A stretch of DNA of 45,317 nt from Flavobacteriaceae bacterium (GTDB lineage Bacteria > Bacteroidota > Bacteroidia > Flavobacteriales > Flavobacteriaceae), in contig JAIXYI010000062.1 in NCBI GenBank assembly GCA_027490305.1, positions 1 to 45,317 on the forward strand, written 5' to 3'. Positions 15,704 through 25,687 of the stretch are shown in pieces. How positions within the stretch are numbered: position 1 is the first letter of the stretch; each line of letters starts with the position of its first letter. The position numbers were made by a program, and so were the translations under genes. The notes beneath the pieces were generated by a model that was not told the DNA's origin, did no database searches, and was given only the letters and a program-made list of their open reading frames with translations.

Positions 15704-16654
15704 ATGGAAAAACGACAACTAGGCGCGTCCGACTTATGGGTTTACCCAATAATGCTCGGCGGAAATGTCTTTGGATGGACCATAGACGAAGCCCGTTCTT
15801 TCGAGATCCTCGACGGATTTGTGGCCGCGGGTTTCAACTTTATCGACACAGCCGATGTTTATTCGCGCTGGGCACCGGGGAATTCCGGCGGTGAATCGGA
15901 AACGGTAATCGGCAACTGGCTGCACAAGCGGAAGAACCGTCACGACGTGGTCATCGCCACCAAAGTCGGTTTCGATATGGGCGACGGTAAAAAGGGCTTG
16001 CGGAAGGCGTATATACTAAAAGCGGCGGACGCTTCCCTGAAACGACTGCGCACAGACTATATTGACCTCTACCAGACGCATTGCGACGATGAGTCGGTGC
16101 CGGTAGGGGAGACGCTGGAGGCCTATGACCAGCTCGTAAAAGAAGGCAAGGTGCGCTGGATTGGCGCTTCGAACCTGAGTGTGGAGCGATTGAAAGAATC
16201 GCTCGCCACCAGTGCTACGAACGGGTTTCCGACCTACCAAAGCCTACAGCCCCACTACAACCTCTATGACCGACAGGACTATGAAAGCCAGTTCGAGACG
16301 CTCGCTATGGGCCACGGTTTGGGCGTAGTTCCGTATTTTTCGCTGGCGGCTGGTTTCCTGACGGGAAAGTACCGATCCGAAGCAGATTTCGGGCAAAGTG
16401 TCCGTGGGGCGAATATGGGGAAATTCCTCAATGAACGCGGCTTCCGCATTCTTGCAGCCCTTGACAAACTAGCTGCAGAACTCCACACGACGCCTGCTGC
16501 ATTGGCCCTGGCGTGGCTCATTCACCGCCCGTCGGTTACGGCGCCGATCGTGAGTGCCACCAGCCCGGAGCAGTTGCAAAGCCTGATCTCCGCACCGCAA
16601 CTTGAACTCAGCGCGGGGCATATTGCGGAATTGACGTCGGCGAGTGCGTGGTGA
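15704..16654 (+). CDS. Aldo/keto reductase
   Basis: 316 residues from ATG 15704, 2 bases past the preceding stop; a TTG at 15698 would overlap that gene. The (beta/alpha)8 family motifs are present: catalytic D48 and Y53 (FIDTADVYS), K87 (VIATKVG) and H126 (DYIDLYQTHCD), with NADP-binding segments near the C-terminus (LAWLIHRPSVTAPIVSATSPEQL). It should reduce an aldehyde or ketone with NADPH; the substrate is unknown. Pairing with the Gfo/Idh/MocA enzyme suggests a common sugar or polyol pathway. Confidence 0.92.
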   Translation: MEKRQLGASDLWVYPIMLGGNVFGWTIDEARSFEILDGFVAAGFNFIDTADVYSRWAPGNSGGESETVIGNWLHKRKNRHDVVIATKVGFDMGDGKKGLRKAYILKAADASLKRLRTDYIDLYQTHCDDESVPVGETLEAYDQLVKEGKVRWIGASNLSVERLKESLATSATNGFPTYQSLQPHYNLYDRQDYESQFETLAMGHGLGVVPYFSLAAGFLTGKYRSEADFGQSVRGANMGKFLNERGFRILAALDKLAAELHTTPAALALAWLIHRPSVTAPIVSATSPEQLQSLISAPQLELSAGHIAELTSASAW

Positions 16655-16659
16655 TTTTT

Positions 16660-16905
16660 AGTCGCAGTCTCAGTCACAGTCTCAGTAGTTGGCAGTGGGC
16701 AGTCGCAGTTGTAGGTTCTCGGTTGTACGTTTGTTCGTTACGCGATTGGCTGCATACGCGCGCAATGTCATCCCGACGCAGCAGGGATTCCGTTCAGTTG
16801 GCAGTCGCAGTCGCAGTCTCAATGGCAGTAGGCAGTGATACTTCCATGCGAGAACGTAGGACCATTACTACGCACCATTTGTTATCCCACCGCAGGCGGG
16901 ATCAC
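16660..16905 (+). repeat. Degenerate hexamer repeats (CAGTCN) and dispersed motifs
   Basis: Between convergent genes lie imperfect hexamers cagtcg, cagtct, cagtca (16664-16710 and 16798-16835) and two copies of a block related to that at 4108 (16767-16791 and 16881-16905). The second folds into an ATCCCGCC/GGTGGGAT hairpin on the minus strand that overlaps the stop of the aminopeptidase gene. No gene is seen here. Confidence 0.5.
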
Positions 16906-18821
16906 CCCTTCAAAAACTTCAACGTCGCGACGCCTTTTTCCGTTTCAACACGCAAAATGTAGGCGCCTGATGCGAGTGGCGCCACATCCCATGAGAGTTG
17001 CGCCGTATTGAGGGATCGTACCTTTTTGCCTACCATATCATAAATCGCGACCTCATGTATATTCACCGCCGCCGGAAGGTCGAGTGTGAGTTGCGAGGCT
17101 ACGGGGTTCGGGTAGAGGCGCACCGCGGTAATATCGAAATCGTCGGCCGAAAGCGAAATGCTATTGTTGTCTGAAATCAACTCGTTAGTAGGGTCAAACG
17201 ACACGCTGGTGACCGTAAACGGCACGTTCTCGACGATGATTTGTCCGTTCGAGGTATTGTCGAGGATGAGGTCGAGTTGTTGTCCACCTGCACCAAAAAC
17301 GCGCACGGGCACCGGCATCTCGAAGAACGTGACCGACGGATGCGATTGGGTTTGGTTGATGGTGAACTGCACCTGTCCCGCCGCAATGTTGTGCGCGACA
17401 ATGTTGTAAGACGGATAGCCCTGGTTATACACCCAGTCGTTGAAGAACTCAGTAAGGCTTGCGCCGTAAACGGCCTCGAGGTGGGTTTTCAGGTTGGCCG
17501 TCACGGCGTAGTTATGTGACAGTTCGGGGTCGTTTAGGTAGTTTTGTAGTGCCTGGAAAAAGGTGGTGTCGCCCATCTTGAAGCGCAGCATGTTGAGCAC
17601 CATCGCACCTTTGTCATACGAAAGGCGGCTGCTGAAAATGCGGTTGACGTTGAGGGCTTCGGTATCGGTCAGGTATACGGCGCCGCCCGGCTGTGAAGTG
17701 ATATACGAAATCATGTCACCTTTATCGGCTGTGAACGCCGCTTCACCATCAAACTGTTCAATGACCATCGAGGCCATGTAAGTGGCAAAGCCTTCATTTA
17801 GCCATATGTCTTTCCAAGTACCACAGGTCACCTTGTTGCCGAACCATTGGTGGCCAAGTTCGTGCGCGATGAGTCCACGACTGAAGTTGCCCATAAACGA
17901 CACCGTCACGTGTTCCATACCGCCACCCCAACCAAATTGGGCATGTCCATATTTTTCGGTAGCAAAGGGGTAAGGGCCGAACGTATTTTCAAAAAACGTC
18001 ATAATCGGTGGTGTCACCGCCATGTTGGCCGTATTCGCCGCAAGACTCTCGGGATATACATAATTGACCACCGGAAACGTATTCGGTGGCGTGCCGGCTG
18101 TTTGGGTATATACAGTGTAATTGGTCACCGCGATGGCCACCAGATAGGCCGTAACGGGATACCCGTGGTGGAAATGTGTGGTTTTGGTCGCGCCATTATC
18201 GACCACCGAAACTTGTAGGCCATTGGTAGCAGGCGTGTAGGCAGCCGGGGCCGTGATGTAGACGTCAAGACTGTCGATTTTATCATTCAGGTCCTGTTTG
18301 CACGGCCACCAGTCGCGGGCGCCAAAGGGCTCTGAAAGCGTCCATAGTATAGGGGTGCCGTTGTGAGTGGAAGTTGTAAAGGCATTCTCACCCGTAGAAG
18401 GCTCGCCCGAATAGCTGATGACCACCGAATAACTGCTGCCGGCCGTCAGCGTAACGGGCAGCGTGATAACAAGCTCGTCGTTGTTGTTCTGGGTAAAGGC
18501 CAGGTTGGTGTTCGAGGTTGTTTTGACCGACGAAACCGTCAGTTCATTCGTCAGGTCGAAAGTGACGGTCGACATCGTCGAAAGTGCCGTAAAGGTCGTG
18601 GTCACTTTGCCGGTGATGAAATAAACGGCGGGGTCTACCGTAAATTCGAGTTTGTGATACGTGATGTCGTAGTTCAGGGTGTTGGGATTGACCTGGACAT
18701 TCATCATTGAGGCGGCTGACTTCCTTTCCGATTCGATGAGGGATTGTTTCTCATTCCGGGCATGTTGGGCGGAAAGTGGAAGTACAAACGCCAAAAGCAG
18801 GGGTAGGCAGTACTTTTTCAT
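16902..18821 (-). CDS. Exported M1-family aminopeptidase with T9SS sorting domain
   Basis: 639 residues. Signal peptide MKKYCLPLLLAFVLPLSAQ; N-terminal beta-saddle domain (about 45-230); catalytic domain with the exopeptidase motif GGMEH (300-304) and zinc motif HELGHQW (H320, E321, H324) with E343 in LNEGFATY. The C-terminal 75 or so residues are a T9SS type A sorting domain (VRLYPNPVASQLTL, GAYILRVETE, LKFLKG). It should cleave N-terminal residues from peptides outside the cell or on its surface. It is much shorter than large M1 enzymes, which have C-terminal helical domains. A TATATTTG box lies just upstream, divergent from serS. Confidence 0.93.
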   Translation of the reverse strand: MKKYCLPLLLAFVLPLSAQHARNEKQSLIESERKSAASMMNVQVNPNTLNYDITYHKLEFTVDPAVYFITGKVTTTFTALSTMSTVTFDLTNELTVSSVKTTSNTNLAFTQNNNDELVITLPVTLTAGSSYSVVISYSGEPSTGENAFTTSTHNGTPILWTLSEPFGARDWWPCKQDLNDKIDSLDVYITAPAAYTPATNGLQVSVVDNGATKTTHFHHGYPVTAYLVAIAVTNYTVYTQTAGTPPNTFPVVNYVYPESLAANTANMAVTPPIMTFFENTFGPYPFATEKYGHAQFGWGGGMEHVTVSFMGNFSRGLIAHELGHQWFGNKVTCGTWKDIWLNEGFATYMASMVIEQFDGEAAFTADKGDMISYITSQPGGAVYLTDTEALNVNRIFSSRLSYDKGAMVLNMLRFKMGDTTFFQALQNYLNDPELSHNYAVTANLKTHLEAVYGASLTEFFNDWVYNQGYPSYNIVAHNIAAGQVQFTINQTQSHPSVTFFEMPVPVRVFGAGGQQLDLILDNTSNGQIIVENVPFTVTSVSFDPTNELISDNNSISLSADDFDITAVRLYPNPVASQLTLDLPAAVNIHEVAIYDMVGKKVRSLNTAQLSWDVAPLASGAYILRVETEKGVATLKFLKG

Positions 18822-18840
18822 AGCTTTTTCATTGCGACCT

Positions 18841-18848
18841 CAAATATA
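18841..18848 (-). promoter_or_regulatory. -7 box for the M1 aminopeptidase gene
   Basis: TATATTTG on the minus strand, 20 bases before the ATG at 18821. Confidence 0.55.
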
Positions 18849-18914
18849 GGAAAAACACATTGAAAAGATCGCGGCTGTTTTGTGTGCTGTCAGCGGTTTT
18901 TTCAGGGATTTGGT

Positions 18915-18922
18915 TAAATTTG
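18915..18922 (+). promoter_or_regulatory. -7 box for serS
   Basis: TAAATTTG fits TAnnTTTG, 38 bases before the serS ATG. No clear -33 box. It is divergent from the aminopeptidase promoter 67 bases away. Confidence 0.55.
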
Positions 18923-18959
18923 CAGCCGCAATCCGCACAAACGGACAAAAACAAGAAAC

Positions 18960-20231
18960 ATGTTACAGATCGCCCACATCCGTGAGAACCGCGACCAGGT
19001 CGTGAAAGCCCTCGCCAAACGCAACATCGATGCCGCTGCCGACGTAGATGCCGCCATCCGGCTCGACGAACAGCGCCGTGCCACCCAGGTGGAACTCGAT
19101 ACCATCCTGGCGGAGTCGAACAAACTCTCGCGTGACATCGGCGAACTGATGCGCAATGGCGAAAAGGCGAAGGCGGCTATCCTGAAAGAAAAAACCGTAT
19201 CCCTTAAAGAACGCAGCAAAGAACTGTCAGAGAAACTCGACGGGTTTACCCACGACCTCCAACAGAAGCTCTACACCCTGCCGAATACCCCTGCGGCTAT
19301 CGTACCGGAAGGGAAAAGTGCCGACGACAACATCACGGTGTTCCAAACGGGCGACATCCCGACCCTGCACGAAGGGGCGCTTCCGCACTGGGACCTGGCC
19401 AAAAAATACGATATCATCGATTTTGAACTCGGTGTGAAAATTTCGGGTGCCGGTTTTCCGGTTTACAAAGGGAAGGGTGCGAAATTACAACGCGCGCTGA
19501 TCACCTATTTCCTCGATAAAAATACCGCCGCCGGATACGAGGAGTTCCAGGTGCCGCATTTGGTCAACGAAGCGTCGGGTTACGGAACCGGACAACTTCC
19601 GGATAAAGAAGGACAAATGTACCACGTGACGGCCGACGACCTTTACCTGATCCCGACGGCCGAGGTGCCGGTTACGAACCTCTGGCGTGACGTCATCCTG
19701 CCCGAAAGCGAACTGCCGGTATTGGCTACGGGCTATACGCCGTGTTTTCGTCGTGAGGCGGGTTCGTATGGCGCGCATGTGCGTGGACTCAACCGTCTGC
19801 ACCAGTTCGATAAAGTGGAAATCGTGCGCATCGAGCACCCTGAGCGTTCCTATGAAGCCCTTGACGGGATGGTAGAACACGTAAAGGGTCTTTTGGATGA
19901 ACTGAAACTGCCGTACCGCGTCTTGCGTCTGTGTGGCGGCGACATGGGATTTGCTTCGGCGCTGACCTATGATTTTGAGGTCTTTTCAACCGCACAGGAT
20001 CGTTGGCTTGAAATCAGTTCGGTATCGAACTTCGAGACCTTCCAGTCCAACCGTCTCAAACTGCGTTTCCGCGATAAAGAAGGCAAGAACCACCTGGCGC
20101 ATACCCTGAACGGAAGTTCACTCGCGTTGCCAAGGGTGCTGGCGGGTATCCTTGAGAACTACCAGACACCGGAAGGTATCGTCATCCCGGAAGTATTGCG
20201 TCCGTATACCGGTTTCGACATCATCGATTAA
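18960..20231 (+). CDS. serS: Seryl-tRNA synthetase
   Basis: 423 residues. The N-terminal long coiled-coil arm (about 1-110, rich in Lys/Glu/Ala) binds the tRNA-Ser extra arm. The class II catalytic core shows motif 2 (TPCFRREAGSYGAHVRGL) and motif 3 (GSSLALPRVLAGILENYQ), plus TAEVPVTN. It charges tRNA-Ser with serine in the cytoplasm. Length and motif order match bacterial SerRS. It has its own promoter and probably no partner gene. Confidence 0.98.
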   Translation: MLQIAHIRENRDQVVKALAKRNIDAAADVDAAIRLDEQRRATQVELDTILAESNKLSRDIGELMRNGEKAKAAILKEKTVSLKERSKELSEKLDGFTHDLQQKLYTLPNTPAAIVPEGKSADDNITVFQTGDIPTLHEGALPHWDLAKKYDIIDFELGVKISGAGFPVYKGKGAKLQRALITYFLDKNTAAGYEEFQVPHLVNEASGYGTGQLPDKEGQMYHVTADDLYLIPTAEVPVTNLWRDVILPESELPVLATGYTPCFRREAGSYGAHVRGLNRLHQFDKVEIVRIEHPERSYEALDGMVEHVKGLLDELKLPYRVLRLCGGDMGFASALTYDFEVFSTAQDRWLEISSVSNFETFQSNRLKLRFRDKEGKNHLAHTLNGSSLALPRVLAGILENYQTPEGIVIPEVLRPYTGFDIID

Positions 20232-20293
20232 GCCGCCGGCACATACGAATTCCGGAAAGTTATTGTTATATTGGGAAGGTTATCCGGAACATC

Positions 20294-22072
20294 ATGAAAC
20301 GACTCTTTTTCTTGCTTGCCTGCCTGCTGCCGTTCGCCGTCTCGGCCCAGAACGACCAGTTGGCGCAGCATTATTTCGATAAGGGCGATTTCGAGAAGGC
20401 CCTCGTCAGCTATGAAGACCTGCTGAAGGTGCAGCCGGCCAATTTTATGTTTTTCCAGCGGTTAATCGAATGCTACCAGCAATTGCAGCAGTACGATAAG
20501 GCGGAGAATGCATTGTCGGAACGGCAGTCGAAATACAAGCAGCCGGCCCTGCTCGTCGAAATCGGCTACAATTACCAATTGAAGAAAGACGAGACAAAGG
20601 CGAAAAAATACTACGAAGAGGCGCTTTCGAAGATCGAGGAGAATCCGTCGAATGCCTATGCCATCGCTCCGGTATTCGAAAAGAAAGTCTTGTTGGAATA
20701 TGCGCTTCGGGCGTATGAAAAGGCATCGACACTGGATCCGAAGATCAATTTCAACATCCAGATCGCGGTGCTTTATGGCCAATTGGGCGATACGGCCAAG
20801 ATGATCGACAAGTTCCTGGATGAGGCGTTCCGCAACCAGCAGAGCTACATCATGATCCAGAACCAGTTGATGCGGTTCATGACCGAGGATGCGGAAGCGT
20901 CGTTCAACGACCAGTTACGTAAGGCCCTGTTGATACGGGTACAGAAAACCCAGGACATCTTCTGGAACCAGTTCCTCAGTTGGTTTTTCGTGCAGTCAAA
21001 AGAATACGGAAAAGCCTTTGCGCAGGAGAAAGCCATTTACCGCCGACAGCCCGAGAGTTTTGCGAACATCGTCAACCTGGCCGGTCTTGCCGCACAGGAA
21101 GGAGATGATGAGGCGGCGCGGGAGATGTATGCGTTCATCCTCGAGAATACGGTAGATATGCAGTTGAGGGTCGACGCCCACGAGTTCCTGATTGATCTTA
21201 GCATCCAGCGGGCGACCGAGAAAGACTATCCGACGATACAGGCCGAACTGGATGCCCGCATCGCCGAATTCGGGATCAACCCGATTTCACTTCCGTTGCA
21301 GGAATTACAGGCCCGTTTCGTGACCTTCCAATTAAATAATCCGGAAAAAGGCCGCGCCATCCTCAAAGCCGCCCTCGACCTGAACCTGAATAACTTCCAA
21401 ATGGCGGATGTCAAGATGGAATTGGCGGATATCCTGTTGTTTGAAGGGAAATTCAACCAGGCGTCGCTGTATTATGCCCAGATACAGGAAGATGTCAAGA
21501 ACTCGGAATTGGGCCACGAAGCCAGTTTCAAAGCCGCCCGAACCAGCTATTTCCAAGGCGATTTTGACTGGGCGCAGAAGCAGTTCAAGGAACTCAAATC
21601 GGCCTCGACCCAATTGATTGCGAATGATGCGATGGAGTACTTCCTGTTAATAAGCGACCATACCGTATCGGATTCGACCCGCACGGATCTCAAGCGTTTC
21701 GCGCATGCCGACTATACCCTCTATAAAAACCAATTGCGGGAAGCGTTGGTCGAATTTGACGACATCCTGAAAAAACACACCATCACCGAGATCGAAGACG
21801 TGTCGCACCTGCGTATCGGTCGCATCGATGAGAGACTTGGCAATTACCAAGACGCTCTGGCGCATTACCAGACGATTGTCGACAAGTATCCGGAAAGCAT
21901 TTACATTGATGAAGCGCTGTTTTATGCGGCGGAAATCTACTATACTCAACTGAAGGACATTGAAAAGGCGAAGGCACTCTATGAGAAAATCCTGTTCAAC
22001 CACCAGGACAGCATCTTCTTCGTAGAAGCCCGCAAGAAGTTCCGTCAGTTACGCGGCGATGGCAATACGTAG
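20294..22072 (+). CDS. Exported tetratricopeptide-repeat protein
   Basis: 592 residues. Signal peptide MKRLFFLLACLLPFAVSAQ, then TPR-like helical pairs throughout (for example HYFDKGDFEKALVSYEDLL, GYNYQLKKDETKAKKYYEEAL, LGNYQDALAHYQTIVDKYP, and AEIYYTQLKDIEKAKALYEK). TPR proteins act as protein-protein scaffolds, here in the periplasm. No catalytic motif is seen. The 62-base gap to serS suggests it may be read through from it. Specific role unknown. Confidence 0.85.
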   Translation: MKRLFFLLACLLPFAVSAQNDQLAQHYFDKGDFEKALVSYEDLLKVQPANFMFFQRLIECYQQLQQYDKAENALSERQSKYKQPALLVEIGYNYQLKKDETKAKKYYEEALSKIEENPSNAYAIAPVFEKKVLLEYALRAYEKASTLDPKINFNIQIAVLYGQLGDTAKMIDKFLDEAFRNQQSYIMIQNQLMRFMTEDAEASFNDQLRKALLIRVQKTQDIFWNQFLSWFFVQSKEYGKAFAQEKAIYRRQPESFANIVNLAGLAAQEGDDEAAREMYAFILENTVDMQLRVDAHEFLIDLSIQRATEKDYPTIQAELDARIAEFGINPISLPLQELQARFVTFQLNNPEKGRAILKAALDLNLNNFQMADVKMELADILLFEGKFNQASLYYAQIQEDVKNSELGHEASFKAARTSYFQGDFDWAQKQFKELKSASTQLIANDAMEYFLLISDHTVSDSTRTDLKRFAHADYTLYKNQLREALVEFDDILKKHTITEIEDVSHLRIGRIDERLGNYQDALAHYQTIVDKYPESIYIDEALFYAAEIYYTQLKDIEKAKALYEKILFNHQDSIFFVEARKKFRQLRGDGNT

Positions 22073-22199
22073 TTTTGAGTTTTGAGTTTTGAGTGGGTAA
22101 CATCTTAAATACTAACTCTAAACTCTCTAAGAACCGACTCCTAAATCGTAATCACTAATTCCCAACCCCTAACTCCTGACCCCTAATTCCTAATTTCTC
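22073..22199 (+). repeat. Degenerate heptamer repeats (GAGTTTT and CTAAYYC)
   Basis: Three units of gagtttt follow the stop codon, then a run of imperfect 7-base units such as ctaactc, ccaaccc, ctaattc to 22199. The CTAAYYC units are the reverse complement of the GTTAGGR units at 3990. No gene lies in the gap. Confidence 0.6.
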
Positions 22200-22204
22200 T
22201 CCTC

Positions 22205-22522
22205 ATGATCCTTTATAACGTTACCCTCAACATAGACGATTCCATCCACAGCCAATGGCTTCAATGGATGCACGATATCCACATACCGGACGTACTCGCC
22301 ACGGGTAAGTTTTCTTCGGCCCGACTCGTAAAAGTGGTGGTCGAAGAAGAAATGGGCGGGCAAACGTATGCCGTGCAATACACCGCGCCCGACCGTGCGA
22401 CACTCGAACGCTATTACGCTGAAGACGCGCCTCGTTTGCGGGCAGACGGCATTCGGTTGTTTGGCGACAAAATGCTGGCGTTCCGCACCGAACTCGAATT
22501 GGTGTCGGAACACACGGCGTAA
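22205..22522 (+). CDS. DUF4286 family protein
   Basis: 105 residues, opening [34 protein letters not shown], the typical beginning of DUF4286, with later [22 protein letters not shown]. It is a small ferredoxin-like alpha/beta fold, probably cytoplasmic. Molecular function unknown. It lies 41 bases before rsmA and is likely co-transcribed with it. Confidence 0.85.
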   Translation: MILYNVTLNIDDSIHSQWLQWMHDIHIPDVLATGKFSSARLVKVVVEEEMGGQTYAVQYTAPDRATLERYYAEDAPRLRADGIRLFGDKMLAFRTELELVSEHTA

Positions 22523-22563
22523 GACCGAACCCGATTCCACATCCACCTTTAATACCCCCGCTC

Positions 22564-23352
22564 ATGGAGAAAGTACAGGCCAAAAAACACCTCGGGCAAC
22601 ACTTCCTGAAAGACGAAAGTGTGGCGCGACGCATTGCCGATACCCTGGGTTTCGAGGGCTATGACGATGTGCTGGAGATCGGCCCGGGAATGGGTGTTTT
22701 GACGAAATACCTCCTTGAGAAGCCTATTACGACCTACGTCATTGAGATCGACACCGAGTCGGTTACGTATCTGGAGGCACACTATCCGGCGTTGCACAAC
22801 CATATTGTATCGGAAGATTTCCTTCGCTATGACTTGAGCCGCACGTTTGGTGACCGGCCGTTCGCCATCATTGGTAATTTTCCCTATAATATTTCCTCCC
22901 AGATTGTGTTTCGGACCCTTGAGTTGCGGCACCGCATTCCCGAATTCGCGGGCATGTTCCAGAAAGAAGTCGCCGAGCGGATCTGTGAGAAGAAGGGAAG
23001 CAAAACATACGGTATTCTATCAGTACTCGTGCAGGCCTTTTACGAGGCGGAGTACCTGTTTACGGTGGATGAGCATGTTTTCAACCCACCGCCGAAAGTC
23101 AAATCGGGCGTGCTGCGGTTGCGACGTAAGGCCGATTTCACGCTCCCCTGCGACGAGAAGCTGTTTTTTCATGTGGTGAAGACCGCGTTTAACCAGCGCC
23201 GCAAAACACTTCGTAACAGTTTAAAAACCTTCGGGCTGTCTGATATTTTACGGGAAGATAGTATCTTTGACCTGCGTCCGGAACAGCTTGATTTCGCGCA
23301 GTTCATCAGCATTACCCAAAAAATAGCAGCCGATGCAGTTCAACGTCAGTAA
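22564..23352 (+). CDS. rsmA: 16S rRNA dimethyladenosine transferase
   Basis: 262 residues. [11 protein letters not shown] at the N-terminus, the SAM-binding LEIGPGMG (37-44), ETDxES-like acidic end of strand 2 (EIDTES) and catalytic NFPY (105-108; the usual form is NLPY) identify RsmA/KsgA. It dimethylates two adjacent adenines in helix 45 of 16S rRNA during 30S assembly. Its last 20 bases overlap the start of mgtE, indicating translational coupling. Confidence 0.97.
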   Translation: MEKVQAKKHLGQHFLKDESVARRIADTLGFEGYDDVLEIGPGMGVLTKYLLEKPITTYVIEIDTESVTYLEAHYPALHNHIVSEDFLRYDLSRTFGDRPFAIIGNFPYNISSQIVFRTLELRHRIPEFAGMFQKEVAERICEKKGSKTYGILSVLVQAFYEAEYLFTVDEHVFNPPPKVKSGVLRLRRKADFTLPCDEKLFFHVVKTAFNQRRKTLRNSLKTFGLSDILREDSIFDLRPEQLDFAQFISITQKIAADAVQRQ

Positions 23353-24682
23353 GGAAATCATTGCCGAGGTAGAGCAACTGATCGAAAGCAGGAACGACGG
23401 TCAGTTGGAAATCCTGCTCAACGAGCTGCACTTTGCCGATATCGCCGAAATCCTTGATGAGCTTGATTTCAACGATGCGACCTATGCCTTCCGGATCTTA
23501 GACAGCGAGAAGAGTTCAGAAGTACTGCTGGAACTCGACGATCACCTCCGCGAACGCATCCTGGCCGGACTTTCACCAAAGGAAATCGCGGAAGAGCTCG
23601 ACGAACTCGACACCAACGACGCGGCCGACATCATCGCCGAACTTCCGGCATCGATGAAGCAGGAGGTCATTTCCGAGATGGAAGATGTCGAGCACGCAAA
23701 AGACATTGTCGACCTCCTCCGATACAACGAAAATACAGCCGGTGGTATCATGCACAAGGAACTCGTGAAAGTAAACGAGAACTGGAACGTGCTGACGTGT
23801 GTGAAAGAAATGCGGGCGCAGGCAGAGCATGTGTCGCGGGTGCATTCGATCTATGTAGTCGATGAGGAAGACCGCCTGAAAGGACGGCTCTCGCTCAAGG
23901 ATTTACTGACAACTTCGACCAAGACCCCGATCAGTGAGGTGTACATCCGGAAACTGAATTTTGTCAAAGTAGACGACCCCAATACCGAAGTGGCGCGTAT
24001 CATGCAGAAGTACGACCTCGAAGCCATTCCGGTGGTCGACGAGCTCGGACGTCTGGTAGGTCGCATTACAATCGACGATATCGTAGACGTCATCAAGGAA
24101 GAAGCCGACAAAGACTACCAGTTGGCGGCGGGTATCACCAACGACGTCGAGGCGACCGACCGTTTCTTCGACATCATCAAGGCGCGGTTGCCGTGGCTGT
24201 TGATGGGGATGGCCATTGAGCTATTGGCGTCGCTGGTGTTAGATGCCAACCACGCCATACAAGACACCTATAAAACGCTCATCATCTTTGTGCCCCTCTT
24301 GTCGGCTACGGCGGGAAACATCGGGGTGCAGGCATCGGCGATTGTCGTGCAGGGATTGGCCAATGGCTCGCTTCGCGAGTTCAATAAAGCGTATTTCAAG
24401 AAAGAACTGGCGGTATCGGCCTTATCGGGAACGACCATCTCCCTTTTCCTTTTGCTGTACCACGCTACGGTGTACGGCCAGGTCTACGTGGGTTTTGCCA
24501 TCTCCATTTCGATCATCGTCGTCATCATCTTTGCGGCGGCCCTCGGCACCCTTGTTCCGTTGCTTCTGCACAAAAATAAAATCGACCCGGCCATCGCCAC
24601 CGGACCCTTCGTCACTACGACGAATGACGTGTTCGGTATCCTGATTTACTTCTGGATCGCGCGGTTGATTCTCGGGTTCTGA
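23333..24682 (+). CDS. mgtE: Magnesium transporter MgtE
   Basis: 449 residues. N-terminal MgtE_N domain of acidic helical repeats (about 10-130, ending [13 protein letters not shown]), a pair of CBS domains (about 135-255), a connecting helix, and a C-terminal five-helix membrane domain (about 280-449) with [21 protein letters not shown]. It is a Mg2+-gated channel of the inner membrane; the cytoplasmic domains close it when Mg2+ is high. The start overlaps rsmA by 20 bases. Confidence 0.96.
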   Translation: MQFNVSKEIIAEVEQLIESRNDGQLEILLNELHFADIAEILDELDFNDATYAFRILDSEKSSEVLLELDDHLRERILAGLSPKEIAEELDELDTNDAADIIAELPASMKQEVISEMEDVEHAKDIVDLLRYNENTAGGIMHKELVKVNENWNVLTCVKEMRAQAEHVSRVHSIYVVDEEDRLKGRLSLKDLLTTSTKTPISEVYIRKLNFVKVDDPNTEVARIMQKYDLEAIPVVDELGRLVGRITIDDIVDVIKEEADKDYQLAAGITNDVEATDRFFDIIKARLPWLLMGMAIELLASLVLDANHAIQDTYKTLIIFVPLLSATAGNIGVQASAIVVQGLANGSLREFNKAYFKKELAVSALSGTTISLFLLLYHATVYGQVYVGFAISISIIVVIIFAAALGTLVPLLLHKNKIDPAIATGPFVTTTNDVFGILIYFWIARLILGF

Positions 24683-24694
24683 TACGATTGAAAC

Positions 24695-25468
24695 ATGAAG
24701 ATACACATCATTGGTGGTGGCAACCTGGGGGTTTCCATCGCCCTCGGCCTCGTCCGGTTTGCACCCCAGCACGAGGTGACCGTCACCCGTCGAAACCTTT
24801 CCGCCATTGCATCCCTGCCCGAGAAAGGCATCCGGATTACGTCGGATAACACCGAGGGTATTGCGGCGGCAGACATCATCATCCTGACTGTAAAACCCTA
24901 TCAGGTTGACGCCGTGTTGGAGGAGATACTGCCAGCGGCACCGGGAAAAATTGTCGCATCGGCGGTATCCGGACTCACACTCGAAGCGCTTGAGGCTAAG
25001 GCTCCCGCAAATCCGTGCGTGCGGATCATGCCCAATATTGCGGCGCAGTTCGGAGCTTCTGCCACCTGTATTTCCCACGGAAGCGGAACGAAAGAGGCTG
25101 CCGGAAAGGTAATCGAAGTGTTTTCGGCGCTCGGAACCGTACCCGTCATCGACGATAAATTGATGGATGCTGCAACGGTGCTCGGTGCCTGCGGAACGGC
25201 CTACGCCCTACGGTATGTCAGGGCCTCGATGCAGGCCGGTATCGAGATTGGGTTTGATTCGCAAACGGCCCTTGCCATTGCGGCGCAGACGGTAAAGGGT
25301 GCCGCCGAGATGCTACTGGAGGAAAACCTGCATCCGGAGCAACTCATTGACAAGGTTACGACGCCGCAGGGTTGCACTATCGTTGGCTTGAATGAGATGG
25401 AACACCAGGGATTTAGTTCTTCGTTGATTACGGGCATCAAAGCATCACTGAAAAAGATCAAAGGCTAA
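24695..25468 (+). CDS. proC: Pyrroline-5-carboxylate reductase
   Basis: 257 residues. Rossmann N-terminus IHIIGGGNLGVSIALGLV and the C-terminal dimerisation signature DAATVLGACGTAYALRYVRA, KVTTPQGCTIVGLNEME. It reduces 1-pyrroline-5-carboxylate to proline with NAD(P)H. It follows mgtE by 12 bases, so it is probably the last gene of the DUF4286-rsmA-mgtE-proC unit. The following 219-base gap shows no clear terminator or promoter. Confidence 0.95.
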   Translation: MKIHIIGGGNLGVSIALGLVRFAPQHEVTVTRRNLSAIASLPEKGIRITSDNTEGIAAADIIILTVKPYQVDAVLEEILPAAPGKIVASAVSGLTLEALEAKAPANPCVRIMPNIAAQFGASATCISHGSGTKEAAGKVIEVFSALGTVPVIDDKLMDAATVLGACGTAYALRYVRASMQAGIEIGFDSQTALAIAAQTVKGAAEMLLEENLHPEQLIDKVTTPQGCTIVGLNEMEHQGFSSSLITGIKASLKKIKG

Positions 25469-25687
25469 GCATTTCGGGGTATTTGCCCGTTGGATACAGA
25501 CAAAGCAGAATTAACAATTGATGCGGTTTTGCCGTAAAATGGTGTCGGCGGGATTCTGTAGATTGCGTTAGGGGAGGGGCGGATGCGTCCCTTACGAAAC
25601 GGCGCGGACTCTTGGATACGGGAAACCCGTACATTTTGTTAAAATTTGTCTGCCTCGTTTTGTGGCATTTAACATATAGGTATACGT